Assembly: GCA_903930515.1 (NCBI GenBank)
Contig: CAIYYW010000190.1
Location: forward strand, 1-6,738
DNA from: an uncultured delta proteobacterium
GTDB lineage: Bacteria; RBG-13-61-14; DRUE01
Direction of reading: 5' to 3'
Length of the DNA: 6,738 nt
Shown here: piece after piece, positions 6,543-6,738 of the stretch
Layout of the letters: each line of letters starts with the position of its first letter
Numbering within the stretch: position 1 is the stretch's first letter
Made by a program: the position numbers and the translations under genes
The notes under the pieces: generated by a model
The model's database searches: none
Told to the model about the DNA's origin: nothing
Seen by the model: only the letters and a program-made list of their open reading frames with translations

Positions 6543-6583
6543 TGTTTCGTAATTTGGTCAGGGAGTTGGGATATGGCGGGTGA
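6542..6583 (+). CDS. 13-residue mini-ORF resembling the HsdM C-terminal tail
   Basis: It encodes MFRNLVRELGYGG; RELGYGG matches the HsdM end KELGYDG. The ATG shares one base with the previous stop (TAATG) and AAGGGG lies 5 nt upstream. Its stop TGA (6581-6583) lies 11 nt inside hsdS, the same overlap that hsdM has with the nuclease gene. I infer a third copy of the hsdM 3' end, possibly the original hsdM/hsdS joint, retained because it holds the RBS and start of hsdS. Confidence 0.45.
   Translation: MFRNLVRELGYGG
6560..6583 (+). promoter_or_regulatory. RBS and overlap cassette, copy 3, at the hsdS start
   Basis: AGGGAG (6560-6565), a 7-nt spacer, ATG (6573-6575), then the TGA of the mini-ORF at 6581-6583. 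Geometry is identical to copy 1. Confidence 0.7.
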
Positions 6584-6738
6584 GTGGCAGATTGTTGAAT
6601 TCGGCGACTTGCTCTTGAACGGAACCCGCAATGGCGTTTATAAGGGCAAGGCTTTTCACGGTTCGGGTGTCAAGATCGTTAATATGGGCGAGTTGTTCTC
6701 ATATCCGCGTCTTCGAGATATTCCCATGAAGCGTGTGG
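6573..6738 (+). CDS. hsdS: Type I restriction-modification specificity subunit HsdS, 5' part only
   Basis: The first 55 codons are visible and run off the window end. HsdS recognises the two halves of the target DNA site through two target-recognition domains and directs HsdM and HsdR to it. The visible residues, MAGEWQIVEFGDLL followed by NGTRNGVYKGKAFHGSG and then KIVNMGELFSY, match the usual opening of a first target-recognition domain (NGxxKG, GxKIVNM). The target sequence cannot be read from this. The start is supported by AGGGAG 7 nt upstream and the preserved 11-nt overlap with the preceding mini-ORF. Whether the rest of the gene is intact, and whether hsdR follows, lies outside the window. 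Confidence 0.88.
   Translation, partial: MAGEWQIVEFGDLLLNGTRNGVYKGKAFHGSGVKIVNMGELFSYPRLRDIPMKRV

Noticed and set aside
1-6738. CRISPR array, tRNA or rRNA genes, insertion sequence or transposase
   Set aside because: No regularly spaced repeats, no tRNA or rRNA sequence and no transposase-like frame could be seen.

Overview
The window holds two operon-like blocks, all on the + strand. I read it as part of an uncultured, probably anaerobic bacterium with a moderately GC-rich genome. The evidence for anaerobic, corrinoid-using metabolism is a B12-type radical SAM enzyme joined to a uroporphyrinogen-decarboxylase-like (MtaA/UroD fold) protein. Genes of this kind are common in PVC-group, Omnitrophota-like and other candidate phyla, but the phylum cannot be fixed from this sequence.

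Block 1 (about 150-2750) begins with a short AT-rich promoter region containing a perfect TATAAT. It is followed by a 494-residue radical SAM protein with a B12-binding-like N-terminus. A 353-residue UroD/methyltransferase-like protein follows, and its ATG starts on the base right after the previous stop codon. The two are almost certainly co-transcribed and may share a corrinoid or methyl-transfer task; the substrate is unknown.

Positions 2751-2922 form a non-coding gap with two hairpins and a probable promoter. Block 2 (2923 to the window end) is a type I restriction-modification locus: hsdM, a DUF1016/YhcG-type PD-(D/E)XK nuclease, a 285-residue unrecognised protein with a HEPN-like C-terminal helical region, and the start of hsdS, cut off by the window end. 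No hsdR lies in the window. The locus is therefore an hsdM...hsdS pair with two passenger genes between the modification and specificity subunits.

The most interesting structure is at the gene borders of block 2. The last dozen codons of hsdM (ending ELGYDG-stop) carry the ribosome-binding site and ATG of the next gene in overlap. This border sequence recurs twice more: after the nuclease gene, as a 16-codon mini-ORF ending EMGYGK, and after the unknown gene, as a 13-codon mini-ORF ending ELGYGG. In all three copies a purine-rich RBS lies 7 nt before an ATG. It looks as if each passenger gene arrived together with a copy of the hsdM tail, restoring an hsdM/hsdS-like overlap each time and forming a chain of coupled translation down to hsdS. 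A second oddity is a pair of in-frame palindromic repeats inside the nuclease gene, each encoding RTLSAQ.
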